Assembly (NCBI GenBank): GCA_964609965.1 | Contig: CAZSTS010000004.1 | Span: forward strand, 1 to 64,000 | DNA length: 64,000 nucleotides | Source of the DNA: JAHJDR01 sp964609965 | GTDB taxonomy: Bacteria > UBA10199 > JADGCS01 | Direction: 5' to 3' | In this document: one piece after another, positions 51,561 to 60,207 of the stretch | Layout: every line of letters starts with the position of its first letter | How positions within the stretch are numbered: the stretch's first letter is position 1 | Notes under the pieces: model-generated | Databases searched by the model: none | What the model was told of the DNA's origin: nothing | The model's input: the letters and a program-made list of their open reading frames with translations, nothing else | Program-made: the position numbers and the translations under genes

Positions 51561-53013
51561 AGTCGCTGGATCGCGGGGTCGCTGGATCACGGGGTCGCGG
51601 GGCGAAAAGCAAAGAAACAAAAATAGTTAATCCAGCCACAATCAATCCAATATACAATTCATCTACATTCACCCAAAAGCCCTGGTGACTTGCGTTTCGC
51701 CAATAGGTGACGGCGATTGCGGCTAAGAAGGCGGTGAGCACAAATGTATTATCAGAGATTTTTTTAGGAAAAATATAACCAAAGACTACAGGCAAGAGAA
51801 GGCAGGCTGCAAAGTAGCTTCCCAGGGTTTTCCAAACTAATTTTACATGCCCATCAAAAACCAAGGCTAAGAAAATAGCCAAAAAACCCACAAACCAAAT
51901 ATTGATGCGGTGCCAAGCCAGGCTATGACGTAGGCTCTTGTTCCTTGTCATGTCATATGAGATTGTTGTGCCAGCAATAAAGAGATAAGAGTCAAGTGTT
52001 GACAGGATGGTGGCCAAAAGGCCTGCAATGAAAAATCCACGCAAACCAATGGGCAATATTTGCAGCGAATAGATCAGATAAGCCTGTCCTGAGGCGGCGT
52101 CGGGAATCACGGCCCTGGCATACATGGCGCCTAAAGTCGTGCAGATATCAAAGCAAAACCAAATACAAGTTGAAATGATAATACCGTTTCGTGCTGTCCT
52201 GGGTGATTTTGCAGCAAAGACTCTTTGATAGAAATTAGGATCAATGAGTGTGGCAAGCGCGATAAAGCCCCAAACAATAGTTGCTGCCCAACCCTCTTCC
52301 CCTGTGAGTTTAAAATGAGCAGCCGGAAGCTTTGCTTGTAAAAACTCTAGTCCCCCAAATGTGTTGAGCGAAAATAGAAGAACTAAAAACACAGCCAGAC
52401 ACATCACTGTAAACTGGATAAAATCTGAAAAGACAACAGCACGCAAACCACCAAAACAAGAATAGAGGGCAGCAAAACTAACACCAATAAGCATCAGAAG
52501 CCATAGGGGTCCACCAAAGATAGTCTTGAGCAGCAGCCCTAAGCTGATAGCATAGACAATGGGAACAACATTAAAGAAATTAAAAAATGCACCCAGCATG
52601 GCAGAGCGGGGGCCGAACATTTTATGAATGAGATTAGGTAGGGTAACGGCCTTGTAGGGGGCCACCTTGTTTATTACAAAAAAAGCAAAAAGAAGGTAAG
52701 TCACATACCAAAACAACCCCTGAGTGACAAAGTTGAAGATGCCTTGCTTAAAAGCAATCTCTGTTACTCCAAAAATGCCTCCATACCAGGTGGCCACGAG
52801 GGTGCCTACAAACAAAGGGAGCGTGAGTTTGCGCCCCATGACAAGGTGGTCAAGAAAGGTTTCTTGCTTATTCTCTTTGCCGTCTTTTTTCCTCAGACGG
52901 TTTCCGTATATGATGACAGAAACGGTGATAAATAAGATGAGGAGAAAAACAATCCAATCAAAGGTGCTAAACAAAGCATTAAAAGTTATGGTGGGTTTAA
53001 TATGGGTATTCAT
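51541..53013 (-). CDS. Sodium:solute symporter, probable thiamine-pathway transporter
   Basis: 490 aa, about 13 membrane segments, SSS family (VATWYGGIFGVTEIAFKQGIFNFV, FAALYSCFGGLRAVVFSDFIQF, IAGLLATILSTLDSYLFIAGTTISYD). It is preceded by a TPP riboswitch, so it most likely imports thiamine or a precursor such as hydroxymethylpyrimidine, like the predicted ThiV transporters (known from comparative genomics). GAAAGGAG at the riboswitch 3' end is the ribosome site. The last 20 residues (PRPRDPATPRSSDSIS) come from a slipped GTCGC repeat and are not part of the family. Confidence 0.9.
   Translation of the reverse strand: MNTHIKPTITFNALFSTFDWIVFLLILFITVSVIIYGNRLRKKDGKENKQETFLDHLVMGRKLTLPLFVGTLVATWYGGIFGVTEIAFKQGIFNFVTQGLFWYVTYLLFAFFVINKVAPYKAVTLPNLIHKMFGPRSAMLGAFFNFFNVVPIVYAISLGLLLKTIFGGPLWLLMLIGVSFAALYSCFGGLRAVVFSDFIQFTVMCLAVFLVLLFSLNTFGGLEFLQAKLPAAHFKLTGEEGWAATIVWGFIALATLIDPNFYQRVFAAKSPRTARNGIIISTCIWFCFDICTTLGAMYARAVIPDAASGQAYLIYSLQILPIGLRGFFIAGLLATILSTLDSYLFIAGTTISYDMTRNKSLRHSLAWHRINIWFVGFLAIFLALVFDGHVKLVWKTLGSYFAACLLLPVVFGYIFPKKISDNTFVLTAFLAAIAVTYWRNASHQGFWVNVDELYIGLIVAGLTIFVSLLFAPRPRDPATPRSSDSISLQQ
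51562..51604. repeat. 16-bp tandem repeat at the symporter 3' end
   Basis: Units GTCGCTGGATCGCGGG and GTCGCTGGATCACGGG, then a partial GTCGCGG. It begins right after the folA stop and forms the C-terminal codons of the symporter gene. It resembles the GGTCACGGGTTCGTGGGTTC words at 60014-60050. Confidence 0.75.
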
Positions 53014-53022
53014 TTAGGTCTC

Positions 53023-53114
53023 CTTTCGCCAGTATTAGCTGGTTCAAGTTCAAAGGGTCGTTTAAGAATTCTCTTAAACCTCTCAGCCTGGTATCTTAAT
53101 AGAGCGGCTCCCCT
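53023..53114 (-). promoter_or_regulatory. TPP riboswitch (THI element)
   Basis: Read on the minus strand: GGGGAGCC, then the conserved CTGAGAGG, ACCCTTTGAACTTGAACCAG, and CTGGCGAAAGGAG, all in the order and spacing of the thiamine pyrophosphate aptamer. The final AAAGGAG is also the Shine-Dalgarno of the symporter, about six bases from its ATG, which suggests translational control: TPP binding would hide the site. Confidence 0.95.
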
Positions 53115-53120
53115 GTTTGT

Positions 53121-53186
53121 TGATTATGAGTCATGAGAAAAGAGTTATGAGAAAAGATTCATAGCTCATCACTCATTGCTCATTCC
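53121..53186. repeat. Slipped ATGAG word repeats at the slt 3' end
   Basis: TCATGAGAAAAGAG and TTATGAGAAAAGAT occur in tandem, then words reading AATGAGTGATGAGC on the minus strand. It covers the last codons and stop of slt and reaches the TPP riboswitch 5' side. It shares a 17 of 19 base match with the repeat inside rdgB. Confidence 0.7.
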
Positions 53187-55263
53187 TTTTTTTAGGCATA
53201 ATTTCAAAACTAAAGTGTTGGGCTTTTGTAAAATAGGATTCGTTATAAAAGCCTCCATACACAGACATGGTACGCATCACGCGTTTTACGTATCCCCTTG
53301 TTTCTCTAAACGGGATGTTTTCGATAAACTCATCAAGTTCCATGTTACTGTTGCGTTTTAGCCATTTTCGAACATTGCCTGGCCCAGCATTATAGGCCAT
53401 GATAGCGAGCGGCAATTCATCGTTAAATTTGTTTTTCATTTGCTCTAAGTATGTTGAGCCGAGAATAATATTGCTTTTGGGATCAGTAAGATCTGAAGAA
53501 ATGTAAACGGATTCCAGTCCTTTTTTTACGAACGCAGCAGTTGAAGGCATGAGTTGCATGAGCCCTGTGGCGCCGACAACGCTTTTAGCTGTAGTTTGAA
53601 AAAGAGATTCTTCGCGCATTATTCCCTCAATGGCACCTTGAGGAAGATCTGTTTCTTTGTATCGGTTTTTAATAATTCTTTCAAAAGCCTGGGGGTAAAA
53701 CGCAGCAAAGAGAGGGTCCTCCGCCCCTTGGATAGGACCATAAAAACCGCTCTCAAAATGTTTAGACGCTATGTCTAGGGCCTTTCTATAATTTTGTGAC
53801 TCAATGAGTTTTGTTACCAGGTATTCTTTATGGGCTTGGTTGGCTGTTTCCCATTCAGGGTGCTTATACAAGGCAAATTCAAGCACAGAGCGGGCCGCCT
53901 TGTGAAAACCATCGCGGTTAAATTCATCAATAAGAATAAAAAAATCAAATCCTTCTTCTGGAGGAACTCCTTCTAAAGGAGGAAGTTTTTGCCTGGGTGT
54001 TTTTATGCCAAGCTGTCTGGCTGCCAAAACAGCGTAAAAAGAATAAGGAAACTCATCGACTAATTTTTGATAGTTTTTCTGAGCTGTCCTTTTGCGGCCC
54101 TTCATTTTTTCGAGCGATTTTGCATACCAGTACAAACACCTGGTGTGAGACTCATCGGCTGTAGGTGTTATTTTGAGGGCTTTTGCTAAAAGGCTGGCGG
54201 CTTTGCTGTATTTTTGTTTTTTGTAATAAGGAAACGCCAATTCAAAGGCGAGCTCGCTTTTCATGTCTCCTTTTTTAAGCCCCATGAGCTTATTATAATG
54301 TTTATTTGCTTTGCGTTTATTGTTTTCGCCAATGGCTAGCTTGTAGAGCTTGTAGAGCGCGTCATCAGCGAGGCGGTGGTTTGGAAATTCGCGATAAAGT
54401 TGTAGTAAGGATTGTTCGCGAATATCTGGTTGTTGGCTTTGTTGGCTAGGCTTTGTTGCGCCAAGCCTGTAAAGGGCTCGTGGGCGGTGTTTGTCTTTAC
54501 ACCCTAAGTTAAGAACTTCTCTGTAAACAGCAATGCTTTCATCCCTGTGTTTTTTTACCGTTCTCATGGCGCTGCCAAGCTCATACAGGGCACGACATTT
54601 ATCGTTTTTGGGAAGGTTTGTTTTTTTGATGTCTGTAGCAGAGATGAGAGAAGGAATGTTTTTTAATCTTCGCTTTAGATAAAGGTTATGAAGTTGTTCG
54701 ACTTTTTGTGTTTTTGTTAAGGCTGCGCTAAGAGCGCCTTTGCCAAGAACTTCGTCAAGTGTCTTGTCGCCTGGAAAAAGAGACAAAAGCAGGGCTTCTG
54801 TCTTTGCTGTGCTGTGGTTGAGGGCTTTTTTTGCTAAATATCTTGTAATCAGGGCTCGTTTATAAATGTTTTCGTAAATCCCTTCGCCAAAAAAAAGCTC
54901 GTATTTTGGTTTTGTTGGAAGCTTTTTTAATAGTGCTAAGGCCTCTCTGTTTTTATTCATGGCAAAATAGACTTCTGCGAGAACTGTGTTTTTCCAAAAA
55001 CCAAACAAGGGATCTTGTACGCGGCTTACGAATTTAAAGGCTTCTGTGGGATTAAGGGCTTTGAGTTTTTGTTCTGCTAATTTGAGTTTAAAATAATCAC
55101 CAGCAGAGCCTTGTTTTCTAGCGAGTTTGTTTAGCTTTGTTTTATAATTTCTAGAAAGGGTAGGAATGAGATCGAGAGATGTTTCTGGCAGGTTTGCAGG
55201 GACAAGAGTTGTTGTAAAAAAAAGAGAGAAGGTGAGCAAGAAAGTGATGGTTGTTTTTTTCAT
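53173..55263 (-). CDS. slt: Soluble lytic murein transglycosylase
   Basis: 696 aa from ATG 55263, chosen because it begins a signal peptide (MKKTTITFLLTFSLFFTTTL); upstream in-frame codons come from slipped repeat DNA. A long helical U-domain with TPR-like repeats leads to a C-terminal lysozyme-like domain: GAIEGIMREESLF (catalytic Glu), VVGATGLMQLMPSTA, NIILGSTYLEQM, AIMAYNAGPGNVRKWL. It cleaves peptidoglycan to anhydromuropeptides in the periplasm. Confidence 0.93.
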   Translation of the reverse strand: MKKTTITFLLTFSLFFTTTLVPANLPETSLDLIPTLSRNYKTKLNKLARKQGSAGDYFKLKLAEQKLKALNPTEAFKFVSRVQDPLFGFWKNTVLAEVYFAMNKNREALALLKKLPTKPKYELFFGEGIYENIYKRALITRYLAKKALNHSTAKTEALLLSLFPGDKTLDEVLGKGALSAALTKTQKVEQLHNLYLKRRLKNIPSLISATDIKKTNLPKNDKCRALYELGSAMRTVKKHRDESIAVYREVLNLGCKDKHRPRALYRLGATKPSQQSQQPDIREQSLLQLYREFPNHRLADDALYKLYKLAIGENNKRKANKHYNKLMGLKKGDMKSELAFELAFPYYKKQKYSKAASLLAKALKITPTADESHTRCLYWYAKSLEKMKGRKRTAQKNYQKLVDEFPYSFYAVLAARQLGIKTPRQKLPPLEGVPPEEGFDFFILIDEFNRDGFHKAARSVLEFALYKHPEWETANQAHKEYLVTKLIESQNYRKALDIASKHFESGFYGPIQGAEDPLFAAFYPQAFERIIKNRYKETDLPQGAIEGIMREESLFQTTAKSVVGATGLMQLMPSTAAFVKKGLESVYISSDLTDPKSNIILGSTYLEQMKNKFNDELPLAIMAYNAGPGNVRKWLKRNSNMELDEFIENIPFRETRGYVKRVMRTMSVYGGFYNESYFTKAQHFSFEIMPKKRNEQ

Positions 55264-55290
55264 CTTGCTGAATTTGACATGTCTTGACTC

Positions 55291-55350
55291 AAAGGTCAAA
55301 GGCCAAAAGCCAAAAGCAAAAGGCGTAAGGCATAGGGCGTAAGGCGCAAA
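55291..55350. repeat. Slipped word repeats between slt and recF
   Basis: AAAGGTCAAAGGCCAAAAGCC followed by AAAAGGCGTAAGGCATAGGG and CGTAAGGCGCAAAG: imperfect tandem words of 7 to 9 bases. They share words with 50100-50153 and 59641-59673. Confidence 0.65.
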
Positions 55351-55402
55351 GTTGTGAAATAGTCTTGCCATAATTATGTCTACAAAATATGTGTCAATAC
55401 AC

Positions 55403-56518
55403 ATGTATCTTAAAACATTAAGCCTAAAAAATTACAGAAATATTAAAGACCTGAAAATAGATTTTCACCCCGAATTTAACTTTATCTTCGGAAAAAACGC
55501 TCAAGGAAAAACCAATCTCATCGAATCCATTTATTACCTGGCTGAACTCAAGTCTTTTCGTGCCGCCAACCGCCACGACATCATAAACAAAGAAGCTGAT
55601 TTTTCGCAGGTTCATTCTGTTTTTGAAAAAGATGACCTTAGCTGGGATATTAATATTACACTTACAGCAGATGAGCGGCGAGTTTTGCTTAATCAAAAAA
55701 AGCCAAAAAGACGCATCGATTATTATGAGCTCATTCCTCTTATTTTATTTGAGCCAAGGCATATTTATCTTTTTAGAGACTCGCCCTCTGAGCGCCGAAA
55801 ATACATGAACAGAGCGCTCTATGTTCAGGATGTTAACGTGCTTTCTCTTATCAGGGATTATGAAAAAGTCATTGCCAACAAAAATAGACTGCTAAAGGAT
55901 GGTGTTACATTAGAGCTGCTCGATGTGTGGAATGAAAGACTGGCTAAGCTTGCCGCAGAGATAGTTTATAAACGGCAGCAATGGTTAAGAGAGGTAGAAC
56001 AGCTTCTTACAAAAGAATATCGAGCGATCAGTCGCACTAAAGAGACCCTTAAGCTTGTTTACCGTTCTTCTGTGCGGGCTTTGTGTGATGATTTTTCACG
56101 GCCTGAGGCAGACATTCATCATTGCTTTAAAGAGGCGTTGCTAGAGTCCAGCGACAAAGAAATGCAGCGGCGTGAATCCTTTATTGGCCCTCATCGAGAT
56201 GATTTCACAGTTTGTATAGACGACCGGAACATAGGAGCGCTGGGTTCTCAAGGCGAAAACCGTTCTGCAATCATTGCACTTAAATTGGCGCAGCTTAAAA
56301 TGTTTGCTGCTAAATACAAAAAAACGCCTTTGTTTTTACTAGATGACGTTGCCAGTGAACTAGACGAAGAAAGGTGTCGCCACCTTTTTGCCTATCTCAA
56401 AAAAGAACGAACTCAGGTTTTTTTGACAACAACAGACAATACATTAAGCGCTAATGATTTTGCTGGTCATGCGACCTCTTTTTTCGTGGAAAATGGGACA
56501 ATCAAAGCCATGGCGTGA
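55403..56518 (+). CDS. recF: DNA replication and repair protein RecF
   Basis: 371 aa from the ATG at 55403 (MYLKTLSLKNYRNI, the usual RecF start); an ATG nine codons earlier is possible. Walker A FGKNAQGKTNLIESIYYLAELKSFR, FEPRHIYLFRDSPSERRKYMN, signature SQGENRSAIIALKLAQ and Walker B LFLLDDVASELD. It loads RecA at gaps. It is followed by antiporter genes rather than gyrB. The leader has the inverted repeat TGTGT-CAAT-ACACA (about 55389-55402). Confidence 0.95.
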   Translation: MYLKTLSLKNYRNIKDLKIDFHPEFNFIFGKNAQGKTNLIESIYYLAELKSFRAANRHDIINKEADFSQVHSVFEKDDLSWDINITLTADERRVLLNQKKPKRRIDYYELIPLILFEPRHIYLFRDSPSERRKYMNRALYVQDVNVLSLIRDYEKVIANKNRLLKDGVTLELLDVWNERLAKLAAEIVYKRQQWLREVEQLLTKEYRAISRTKETLKLVYRSSVRALCDDFSRPEADIHHCFKEALLESSDKEMQRRESFIGPHRDDFTVCIDDRNIGALGSQGENRSAIIALKLAQLKMFAAKYKKTPLFLLDDVASELDEERCRHLFAYLKKERTQVFLTTTDNTLSANDFAGHATSFFVENGTIKAMA

Positions 56519-56534
56519 TTTTATGTAGAGCCAT

Positions 56535-57773
56535 ATGAAACTTCTTATTGCACTAGTAATCATAGCTATCATTTCTCTTGTGGGAGCTCGCATTTCTTTT
56601 TTTAATCGCCGTCTTCCCATGGGTGTTAGAAGTATTTTGCTTACTGGTACAGAATATATTTTTGTAGGCGCCCTGCTTGGTCACCTTGGGGCGGGCCTTC
56701 TAGACAAAAGCACCCTAACTCAATTAGAACCTTTTTTGCTTTTTTGCCTCTGCTGGGTCGGTTTCTTGTTTGGTCTTCAGTTTGAAATAAAACAGATAAA
56801 AAAACTGCCCCTTTATTACTTTACCATTACAGCTGTACAGGCTTTTGTGGCCTTTGTTATTGTGGCCCCCCCTGTTTATTTTCTTCTGAGTGCTTTTGTT
56901 ACCTTGCCAGAAAGCTTGCTATTGATGATGGCTGTTACTTTAGGGAGCACGGCTTCGAGCACGGCCCAGACAACTCTTGCAATCATTAGTAGAAATTACA
57001 AAATTAGAAACAAGCAGCTCATGGATCTTTTGAGATACATGGCAGGTGTTGACGGGATGTTTGCGCTTGGTTTTTTTACGCTGGCAATTTGTTTTTTTTC
57101 ATGGGGCGACCTTTCACATCTCAGTATTTTGCTTTCGTTAAAATGGCTTGCTATTCTTTTAATGGTTGGCCTGATTCCCGCGTTAGTCTTAATTTTTTTG
57201 AATCGCTCTCAGTTTTCACAACAAGAGTTCCTTATGTTTCTCATTGGTGTTAATATGTTTTGTGCAGGGCTGGCACATACCACACAGCACCCTCCACTAA
57301 TCGCTGGTTTTATTTGTGGGGTGCTTATAGCCAATTATTGCAAGCATAGACTTAGGGCCTTGACAGTTGTTCTTCATGCCGAAAAAACTATTTATATTGC
57401 TTTGCTTATTCTTGTTGGGGCTTCTTGGCACAGTGTTTCGGCGTATAGTTTGATCATTGCTGCCGCATATATTCTTTTAAAAATTCTCGGAAAATTTATT
57501 GGTGTTTATCTAGCAACAACAAAATTTAAGTCTCAGTACCACATTCCCAAAACCTTAGGTTTTGCCATGATATCAGAGGGAGGTCTTGCTGTGGCTATTA
57601 TAATTAACTTTAAACTCATGTTTCCTGAGGTGGCTGATTCGCTAGTCAGCATTGTTTTGTTGGCAGTTATTGTTTGTGAACTTTTAAGTCCTAAGCTTAT
57701 TATGTCTCAATTTTCGGGAAAAGACGCGTTGATTTTAAAGAAAGAAGGCGCAGCAAAGGCAGCCCTTAAGTAA
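56535..57773 (+). CDS. CPA2-type cation:proton antiporter-like membrane protein (first of pair)
   Basis: 412 aa, about 12 hydrophobic segments, no soluble C-terminal domain. Monovalent cation:proton antiporter-like: FLLFCLCWVGFLFGLQFEIKQIKKLPLYY, MMAVTLGSTASSTAQTTLAII, AGFICGVLIANYCKH, GFAMISEGGLAVAIIINFKLMFP. The substrate ion is unknown. Sixteen bases after recF and 15 before a second antiporter. Confidence 0.88.
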   Translation: MKLLIALVIIAIISLVGARISFFNRRLPMGVRSILLTGTEYIFVGALLGHLGAGLLDKSTLTQLEPFLLFCLCWVGFLFGLQFEIKQIKKLPLYYFTITAVQAFVAFVIVAPPVYFLLSAFVTLPESLLLMMAVTLGSTASSTAQTTLAIISRNYKIRNKQLMDLLRYMAGVDGMFALGFFTLAICFFSWGDLSHLSILLSLKWLAILLMVGLIPALVLIFLNRSQFSQQEFLMFLIGVNMFCAGLAHTTQHPPLIAGFICGVLIANYCKHRLRALTVVLHAEKTIYIALLILVGASWHSVSAYSLIIAAAYILLKILGKFIGVYLATTKFKSQYHIPKTLGFAMISEGGLAVAIIINFKLMFPEVADSLVSIVLLAVIVCELLSPKLIMSQFSGKDALILKKEGAAKAALK

Positions 57774-57788
57774 AGGAATTGTATATAA

Positions 57789-59153
57789 ATGGTTAGTAGA
57801 TTTCTTAGTCTCATCTTTGTTCTTGGAAGCATGGCGCTTGTTGTTCATTTGAATTTTTTTCAAATGAATGAGCCTGTTTCGCTTACCCTTGTTTTGGGAT
57901 TTCTTCTTTTGGCAGCTTATTGTGTGGGGGCCTTGCTCGAGGGCATTGGTCTTCCCATGATTACAGGTTGTATCTTAGCGGGTGTTTTGTTGGGTCCCTA
58001 TTATTTGAGCTTTTATGATCAGGCAGCTATTAAGGAGCTTGCTTTTATTGATAGCCTGGCATTGGCTTTTATTGCTTTTTGTGCAGGAGGAGAACTTAGA
58101 TTAGAAGATCTTAAGAGCAAGATTAAAAGCATAGTTTATTTATTGTTGGGCGTGACTTTTGTTGTTTTCATAGGTGTTACGGGCGTGGTTTTTCTCATTT
58201 CTGGCTTCATTCCTTTTATGGCAAAATATAGTCTCTTTGCCAGGCTAGCTATTGCTTCAATCTTTGGTGTAATCGCTGTAGCGCGCTCTCCCTCTTCAAC
58301 GATTGCTATTATTAATGAAACAAAAGCGCATGGCAGATACACAAATACTGTTCTGAGTGTAACAATTGCTACAGACGTTGTGATCATCATGGCTTTTGCT
58401 GTTGTGATATCTCTTTGCCAAATAATCGTGGCGCCTAGTTTTAGTTTTGATTTTGTTTTTGTGATTTCTTTAATTATCGAAATTATTATTGCGTTTTGTT
58501 TGGGGTTCTTGCTTGGAAAGGCCATTATTTATCTTATAGAACGCGTTGGTGTAGAGTTTCCCATTGTCATCGTTGGGATGGGTTTTTTGGTGATTAAGTT
58601 TTCACATTTTCTGGGCGACCATCTCAAGAGCGCCTATGATATGAGTTTAAACCTGGAGCCTCTTCTGATTTGTATGGCAGCAGGCTACACAGTTCAAAAC
58701 TATTCAAAGCATGGCAGGGCTTTTTTGGGTCGCCTCAATCGTGTGGCCCTTCCCATTTATGTTGCCTTCTTTGCTATCACAGGGGCCTCGATTAATGTTG
58801 ATGTTTTAAAGACGAGCTGGTTATTAGGTCTTATTATTGTTGTTGCACGAATTGTTATGCTCTATGTGGGATCATTTTTTAGTGGCAGGCTTTCGGGTGA
58901 TCCCCCAAGGATTTATAATAACACCTGGCTTGGTTTTATCACACAGGCCGGTGTGAGCCTGGGGCTTTTGGCCGAAGTTGTCAGACGGTTTCCAGAGCTT
59001 GGAGTGTCAATACAGAGCATACTAGTTGCTGCTATTACATTAAACCAAATAATTGGCCCCGTGGCCTTTAAATATGCTCTTAATAAGGTTGGCGAGGCAA
59101 ATAAAACTAAGCGGTTTGGATTTAAGGAAAGCACAGCTACAAAGAGTGTCTAA
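57789..59153 (+). CDS. CPA2-type cation:proton antiporter (second of pair)
   Basis: 454 aa, about 12 hydrophobic segments: GLPMITGCILAGVLLGPYYLSF, LALAFIAFCAGGELRLEDLKSK (the family GxEL element), IFGVIAVARSPSSTIAIINETKA, GFITQAGVSLGLLAEVVRRFP. It is likely to work with the preceding paralogue and with the EIIA and PII-like genes that follow. AAGGAA upstream of the ATG. Confidence 0.9.
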   Translation: MVSRFLSLIFVLGSMALVVHLNFFQMNEPVSLTLVLGFLLLAAYCVGALLEGIGLPMITGCILAGVLLGPYYLSFYDQAAIKELAFIDSLALAFIAFCAGGELRLEDLKSKIKSIVYLLLGVTFVVFIGVTGVVFLISGFIPFMAKYSLFARLAIASIFGVIAVARSPSSTIAIINETKAHGRYTNTVLSVTIATDVVIIMAFAVVISLCQIIVAPSFSFDFVFVISLIIEIIIAFCLGFLLGKAIIYLIERVGVEFPIVIVGMGFLVIKFSHFLGDHLKSAYDMSLNLEPLLICMAAGYTVQNYSKHGRAFLGRLNRVALPIYVAFFAITGASINVDVLKTSWLLGLIIVVARIVMLYVGSFFSGRLSGDPPRIYNNTWLGFITQAGVSLGLLAEVVRRFPELGVSIQSILVAAITLNQIIGPVAFKYALNKVGEANKTKRFGFKESTATKSV

Positions 59154-59170
59154 AAAAGAGGAGCGTCTTC

Positions 59171-59638
59171 ATGCGTATTACAGATTATTTAAAAAAAGAA
59201 GACATTAAGGTTTTTTTAACAGGGAAAAACAAAAAAGAAATTATTGGAGAGTTGGTCAGCTTTTTAGGGTCACATCACCCGGACATTAATACCAAAGAAG
59301 TTTTGGGAAAGGTTATGGAGCGAGAAGGCCTTGAAACAACGGGCATTGGCGAGGGCGTGGCTATTCCCCATGCCAGAGTTGACAATCTCGAAGATGTTCA
59401 TGTTGTTTTTGGTCTCCATCGTGAAGGTGTGGGATTTAATGCGCTTGACGGAAAGCCTGCGCGCATTTTTTGTCTTGTCCTCTACCCTGCCGCTGAAATC
59501 AGCCTACAAATAAGGTTTTTAGCGAGGCTGTCGCGCCTGTTTCATGTTGAGGATCTTAGAGATAAGCTTTGTACTTGTAAGAAGCCAGATGAGGTTTTTG
59601 ATACTATTAAGAGTTTTGAAGATACGCATTTTCATTAA
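59171..59638 (+). CDS. PTS EIIA (fructose/PtsN-type) domain protein
   Basis: 155 aa. MRITDYLKKEDIKVFLTGKNKKEIIGELV, VMEREGLETTGIGEGVAIPHARVDNLED with the phosphorylatable His of IPHAR, FGLHREGVGFNALDGKPARIFCLVLYP and LRFLARLSRL-like IRFLARLSRLF. No sugar-transport domains: a regulatory EIIA like PtsN (EIIA-Ntr), a family known to control potassium transporters. AGAGGAG gives a strong ribosome site. It is positioned to regulate the antiporters. Confidence 0.93.
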   Translation: MRITDYLKKEDIKVFLTGKNKKEIIGELVSFLGSHHPDINTKEVLGKVMEREGLETTGIGEGVAIPHARVDNLEDVHVVFGLHREGVGFNALDGKPARIFCLVLYPAAEISLQIRFLARLSRLFHVEDLRDKLCTCKKPDEVFDTIKSFEDTHFH

Positions 59639-59640
59639 GT

Positions 59641-59673
59641 GTCAAAGGTCCAAAGTCGAAGGTCGAAGGTTTT
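59641..59673. repeat. Slipped GTCAAAGG/GTCGAAGG words
   Basis: GTCAAAGGTCCAAA, then GTCGAAGGTCGAAGG, in the gap between the EIIA and PII-like genes. Same style as 55291-55350. Confidence 0.6.
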
Positions 59674-59683
59674 GGAATAAATT

Positions 59684-60013
59684 ATGAAATTAGCAGTCAT
59701 TTTTTTAAACAAGACAGAATACCTCGAAGACATTCTGTCGGCTTTTCTCGAAATCGGCGTTACAGGAGCCACGGTATTTGATACCGTGGGTATGGGACGC
59801 ATCATATCTCAAAACATACCTATCTTTGCGGGCCTGAGAGACACCTTTGTAGGGAGTAGCCCAAGCAATAAAACCATTCTTACAGTGGTTGATGATAACA
59901 TGGCAAAAGAGGTGGCAGCGGTTGTAGAAGATGTTCTAGAGAGCTTTCATGAAGAAGGCGGGGCTTTTGTTATCTCTGTTCCTATTGATGAAGTTTTTGG
60001 GTTAAAAAGGTAA
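59684..60013 (+). CDS. PII-like signalling protein
   Basis: 109 aa with the ferredoxin-like beta-alpha-beta order of PII/GlnB-like proteins: MKLAVIFLNKTEYLEDILSAFLEIGVTGATVFDTVGMGR, a middle loop (GLRDTFVGSSPSNKTILTVVDD) and NMAKEVAAVVEDVLESFHEEGGAFVISVPIDEVFGL. There is no canonical T-loop tyrosine. Linked PII-like proteins sense nucleotides and gate neighbouring transporters in several systems; such a role here is inferred from its place after two antiporters and an EIIA gene. Confidence 0.7.
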   Translation: MKLAVIFLNKTEYLEDILSAFLEIGVTGATVFDTVGMGRIISQNIPIFAGLRDTFVGSSPSNKTILTVVDDNMAKEVAAVVEDVLESFHEEGGAFVISVPIDEVFGLKR

Positions 60014-60050
60014 GAGACCAGGGTCACGGGTTCGTGGGTTCGCAGGGGCT
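60014..60050. repeat. Slipped GGGTTCG words upstream of gyrB
   Basis: GGGTCACGGGTTCGTGGGTTCG followed shortly by eight T. A terminator role is possible but no clear stem is seen. TGTGGAAAA (60070-60078), the reverse of DnaA-box-type TTTTCCACA, lies a little further on. Confidence 0.5.
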
Positions 60051-60207
60051 TTTTTTTGGCAAATTAGCCTGTGGAAAACAAGTTATAACACATTGAAATT
60101 TAAGGGCGAAACAGCGGTTTTTTGTGTTGCACCCAACCCCTTTCAGTGTTAGAAATAATCGTCTAACTTATCTACGTATAAAGGCTTTTAAGGCCTTGGA
60201 GAATTCA

